A stretch of DNA of 7,742 nt from NCBI GenBank assembly GCA_002282555.1, contig NCJR01000081.1, positions 1 through 7,742 on the forward strand. The letters run 5' to 3'. The notes under the pieces were generated by a model. The model was not told where the DNA came from. It ran no database searches and saw only the letters and a list, made by a program, of their open reading frames with translations. This document shows, piece after piece, positions 5,236 to 7,742 of the stretch (position 1 is its first letter; every line of letters starts with the position of its first letter). The position numbers were made by a program, and so were the translations under genes. Origin of the DNA: Rhodobacterales bacterium 34-62-10 (GTDB lineage Bacteria; Pseudomonadota; Alphaproteobacteria; Rhodobacterales; Rhodobacteraceae).

Positions 5236-6441
5236 ATGCCCCTCGCCCCCCTCGCCGCAAACCCCGACCGCTGGCTGCATCTCCGTCTGGTGATCGGCGC
5301 GGGCATCACCCAGATCATCGGTTTCGGCACGATCTTCTATGCCTTCGGCAGCGTGGTCCCGGCCCTGTCCGCGGACCTCGGCATCACCCCCGGCACCGCC
5401 TTCGCCGCCTTCTCGCTGGCGCTTCTGGTGGGCGCGCTGGCCGCCCCCACCGCAGGCCGTCTGGTCGACCACTACGGCGCGCGGGTCGTGATGTCCGCAG
5501 GCTCGGTCGTGGCCGCCCTCGCCCTCATCGCTGTCTCGCAAGCACAGGGGTTGATCAGTCTCTCCCTCGCCCTCATCGCGGTCGAGGTGACGGCGACGCT
5601 GGTTCTCTATGACGCCGCCTTCGCAGCGCTGGCCCAAGCCCTCGGCCCCGCCCGCGCCCGCCGCGCCATCACCCATATGACCCTGCTGGGCGGCTTTGCC
5701 TCGACGATCTTCTGGCCGCTGACCCAGGCCATCCTCATGTGGGCCGACTGGCGCACCGCCTATCTGATCTTCGCGGGTCTGAACCTGTTCGTCTGCCTGC
5801 CCCTGCATCTGACCCTGACCCGCGCACCCGACCTGATCCCGGTCGCAGGCGCCCCCGCCCCACCGCCCCCGCAGTTCGCCCCCCTGCCCGCCGACCAACA
5901 CAACCGCGCCATGCTCTGGGTCGCCATCGCCTTCGCGGTGGCAGGCCTCGTGTTCTCGGCGCTCTCGGCATCGTGGGTCTCGACCCTCACCGCCTTCGGC
6001 CTGCCCGCCGCTGCCGCAGTCACGGCCGGCACGCTGATGGGTCCGGCGCAGGTGGGGGTGCGGATCCTTGACATGCTGTTCGGCCTGCGCCTGCACCCGC
6101 TGACCACCACGATGATCTCGATCCTGTTGTTGATCGCGGCGCTGGCGGTGCTCTGGACCACGGGTCCGACACTGGTGGGGGCGATGGTCTTTGCCGTGCT
6201 CTTCGGTCTGGCCCAAGGCCTGACCTCAATCGTGCGGGGCACCGTGCCGCTGGTCCTGTTCGGGCCCACGGGTTTCGCCGCGCGTCTGGGCAAGCTGGCC
6301 TCGGTCCGCATGGTCATGGCCGCCATCGCGCCCTTCGGGATCGCCCTGCTGATTGATACATGGAGCGCAAGCGCCGCGCTTCTGGCGATGCTCTGCCTGG
6401 CCATCCTTGGCGCGCTGGCGCTGAAAATGATCCCGCGCTGA
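5236..6441 (+). CDS. Major facilitator superfamily transporter, substrate unknown
   Basis: A 401-residue inner-membrane protein with about 12 hydrophobic segments in two bundles, separated by a Pro/Ala-rich cytoplasmic loop (about 197-222). The segments begin near residue 16. The loop between TM2 and TM3 carries the MFS motif A in the form GRLVDHYGARVVM (74-86), with the expected Asp and Arg. Later, TTMISILLLIAALAVLW (291-307) and FAVLFGLAQGLTSIVRG (319-335) are clear membrane helices. Size and layout are normal for an MFS carrier. Substrate cannot be read from the sequence. The start is uncertain: the frame is open to an ATG at 5134, which would add 34 residues including three cysteines and many prolines. 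I prefer 5236 because the preceding segment looks non-coding, but its Shine-Dalgarno is weak. The gene runs opposite to purN and rnd on either side, and its stop lies four bases from the purN stop. Confidence 0.85.
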   Translation: MPLAPLAANPDRWLHLRLVIGAGITQIIGFGTIFYAFGSVVPALSADLGITPGTAFAAFSLALLVGALAAPTAGRLVDHYGARVVMSAGSVVAALALIAVSQAQGLISLSLALIAVEVTATLVLYDAAFAALAQALGPARARRAITHMTLLGGFASTIFWPLTQAILMWADWRTAYLIFAGLNLFVCLPLHLTLTRAPDLIPVAGAPAPPPPQFAPLPADQHNRAMLWVAIAFAVAGLVFSALSASWVSTLTAFGLPAAAAVTAGTLMGPAQVGVRILDMLFGLRLHPLTTTMISILLLIAALAVLWTTGPTLVGAMVFAVLFGLAQGLTSIVRGTVPLVLFGPTGFAARLGKLASVRMVMAAIAPFGIALLIDTWSASAALLAMLCLAILGALALKMIPR

Positions 6442-6466
6442 CGCGCTACAGCAGCACGGGCGTCAG
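6438..6466. terminator. Weak stem-loop spanning the convergent MFS / purN gene ends
   Basis: CTGACGC (6438-6444) and GCGTCAG (6460-6466) form a perfect 7-bp stem with a 15-base loop covering both stop codons. No T-tract follows on either strand, and the right arm lies inside the end of purN. It may mark the transcript ends, but evidence is slim. Confidence 0.3.
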
Positions 6467-7036
6467 ATCGCCCGCCGCGAACCGTTCCAGCACCAGCGGA
6501 TAAAGCCGATGTTCCTGCACCAGGACCCGCGCGGCCAAGCTGTCCTCGGTATCACCCGGCAAGACAGGCACCCGCGCCTGCCCAAGGATAGGGCCATCAT
6601 CCAGCGCCGCCGTGACCAGATGCACGGTGCAGCCCGCCTCAGCATCGCCTGCCTCAAGCGCGCGGGCGTGGGTGTGCAATCCTTTGTATTTCGGCAAAAG
6701 CGAGGGGTGGATGTTCAACATCCGCCCTTCCCATTGCGCCACGAAACCCGGCGTCAGGATGCGCATGAAGCCCGCCAGACAGAGGATATCGGGCGCGGCC
6801 TTGTCCAGTTCCGCCTGCAACGCCGCCTCGAACGCCGCACGGTCGCCTTTATAGGCGCGATGATCCACCGCCGCCGTGGGAATCCCCATCTCGGCCGCGC
6901 GGCGCAGCCCGGCTGCACCGGGATCGTTCGAGGCTACCAGAACACAGCGCGCCGGATGATCGCCCACCATGCTTTCGACCAGCCGGATCATGTTCGACCC
7001 GCCGCCAGAGATCAGGATCGCAACGCGTCTGCTCAC
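6446..7036 (-). CDS. purN: Phosphoribosylglycinamide formyltransferase (GAR transformylase)
   Basis: A 196-residue cytoplasmic enzyme that transfers a formyl group from 10-formyl-tetrahydrofolate to GAR, the third step of de novo IMP synthesis. Seen directly: the phosphate-binding loop SGGGSNM (10-16), AGFMRIL (88-94) at the folate site, and the catalytic triad N108 and H110 in LNIHPSLLP plus D146 in LDDGP, each two residues beyond the E. coli positions. [20 protein letters not shown] (119-138) is the usual substrate-site segment. The initiation codon is GTG, not ATG. It overlaps the purM TGA as GTGA, which implies translational coupling; no strong Shine-Dalgarno is visible. No later Met could serve as the start without deleting the phosphate loop. 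Length is slightly shorter than E. coli PurN (212). Confidence 0.96.
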   Translation of the reverse strand: MSRRVAILISGGGSNMIRLVESMVGDHPARCVLVASNDPGAAGLRRAAEMGIPTAAVDHRAYKGDRAAFEAALQAELDKAAPDILCLAGFMRILTPGFVAQWEGRMLNIHPSLLPKYKGLHTHARALEAGDAEAGCTVHLVTAALDDGPILGQARVPVLPGDTEDSLAARVLVQEHRLYPLVLERFAAGDLTPVLL

Positions 7037-7742
7037 AAAAGCGCGCCCGTATAGCTGACCCCCGCGCCACCTGCGGTGACATGGCCCAGCGGATAGACCG
7101 TCTCACCTGCCTCAGCCAGCAACGCAGTCAACGCCTCGGCCCGGTCGGGGGCGACCACAAGGATCATGCCCACGCCGCAGTTGAAGGTCTTGAGCATTTC
7201 AGCCTGACCCATGCCGCCCACGCCCGCCATCCAGCGGAACACGCCCGGCAATTCCCATGTGTCCAGATCAATCACAGCGCCCAGATCGTCAGGCAACACG
7301 CGCGGCAGGTTCTCGGTCAGACCGCCGCCGGTGATATGGGCCAGCGCATGCACCCCGCCCGCGCGGATCGCCGCCAACACTTGGGTCACATACAACCGCG
7401 TCGGTGTCAGCAGCACTTCGCCCATGGTGCCTGCCCCAAAGGGACAGGGATCAGCCCAGCCCAGCCCCGACACATCCACCAGCTTGCGCACCAGGGAATA
7501 ACCGTTGGAATGCACGCCATCACTGGCCAGCCCCAGCAGCACATCGCCCGCCTGCACGCCCGCCGGCAGGTCATGGCCCCGCTCCATCGCGCCCACGGCA
7601 AAGCCCGCCAGATCGAAATCACCGCCGTGATACATGCCCGGCATTTCTGCCGTCTCGCCCCCGATCAGCGCGCAGCCTGACCGGGCGCAGCCCTCGGCGA
7701 TGCCCTCGATGATGCGGGTGGCGCTGTCCAGTTCCAGCTTGC
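7033..7742 (-). CDS. purM: Phosphoribosylformylglycinamidine cyclo-ligase (AIR synthetase), N-terminus off the window
   Basis: The C-terminal 235 residues of AIR synthetase, which uses ATP to close the imidazole ring of FGAM in purine synthesis. The reading frame runs through the window edge (first whole codon at 7740), so about 110 N-terminal residues, with the glycine-rich ATP loop, lie outside. Visible motifs, numbered from the first whole codon: [12 protein letters not shown] (26-37, a PurM hallmark), [16 protein letters not shown] (71-86), LLTPTRLYV (110-118), [16 protein letters not shown] (135-150) and [13 protein letters not shown] (182-194). An internal Met at 7644 is not the start, since family-typical sequence continues upstream. 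The gene is upstream of purN in the same direction and overlaps it by four bases, the standard purMN operon arrangement. Confidence 0.96.
   Translation of the reverse strand, partial: KLELDSATRIIEGIAEGCARSGCALIGGETAEMPGMYHGGDFDLAGFAVGAMERGHDLPAGVQAGDVLLGLASDGVHSNGYSLVRKLVDVSGLGWADPCPFGAGTMGEVLLTPTRLYVTQVLAAIRAGGVHALAHITGGGLTENLPRVLPDDLGAVIDLDTWELPGVFRWMAGVGGMGQAEMLKTFNCGVGMILVVAPDRAEALTALLAEAGETVYPLGHVTAGGAGVSYTGALL

Noticed and set aside
5137..6216. Long open frame on the minus strand opposite the MFS gene (359 codons)
   Set aside because: The product is extremely Gly/Arg/Glu/Gln-rich low complexity with no domain, as expected from the antisense of high-GC coding DNA.

Overview
The window looks like chromosomal DNA from an alphaproteobacterium of the Rhodobacterales, probably the roseobacter group. 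The support is high GC with strong C/G bias at third codon positions, a split cobalamin-dependent methionine-synthesis cluster, a roseobacter-style small lipoprotein, and close matches by eye to alphaproteobacterial RNase D, SufE, PurN and PurM. No tRNA, rRNA, CRISPR array, insertion sequence or phage gene is visible.

Left part (1-2681, + strand): three co-directional genes. They encode a zinc-type homocysteine S-methyltransferase (BHMT/MetH N-terminal family), a stand-alone corrinoid protein (MetH-like cap plus B12-binding domain) and a DUF1638 protein of unknown function. A 181-nt leader with three perfect stems precedes the corrinoid gene. An intrinsic terminator sits between the corrinoid gene and the DUF1638 gene. 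The methyl-folate-binding and reactivation domains of a full MetH are missing here, so they should be encoded elsewhere. The DUF1638 protein is the least understood member and the best lead in the window.

Middle (2678-4932): sufE (-) is convergent with the DUF1638 gene and shares a TTAA at the two stop codons. It is divergent from a small predicted outer-membrane lipoprotein gene (+). That gene is convergent with rnd (-, ribonuclease D), with a mirror-like hairpin filling the 30-nt gap.

Right part (4933-7742): a roughly 300-nt non-coding stretch with a 17-nt palindrome and a 10-bp direct repeat separates rnd from a 12-TM MFS transporter gene (+). The transporter gene converges on purN (-), which overlaps purM (-) by GTGA. 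PurM runs off the right edge. The purM-purN pair performs steps of de novo IMP synthesis. The transporter gene lies between purN and rnd in the opposite orientation and looks like an insertion into an otherwise co-directional purM-purN-rnd order.
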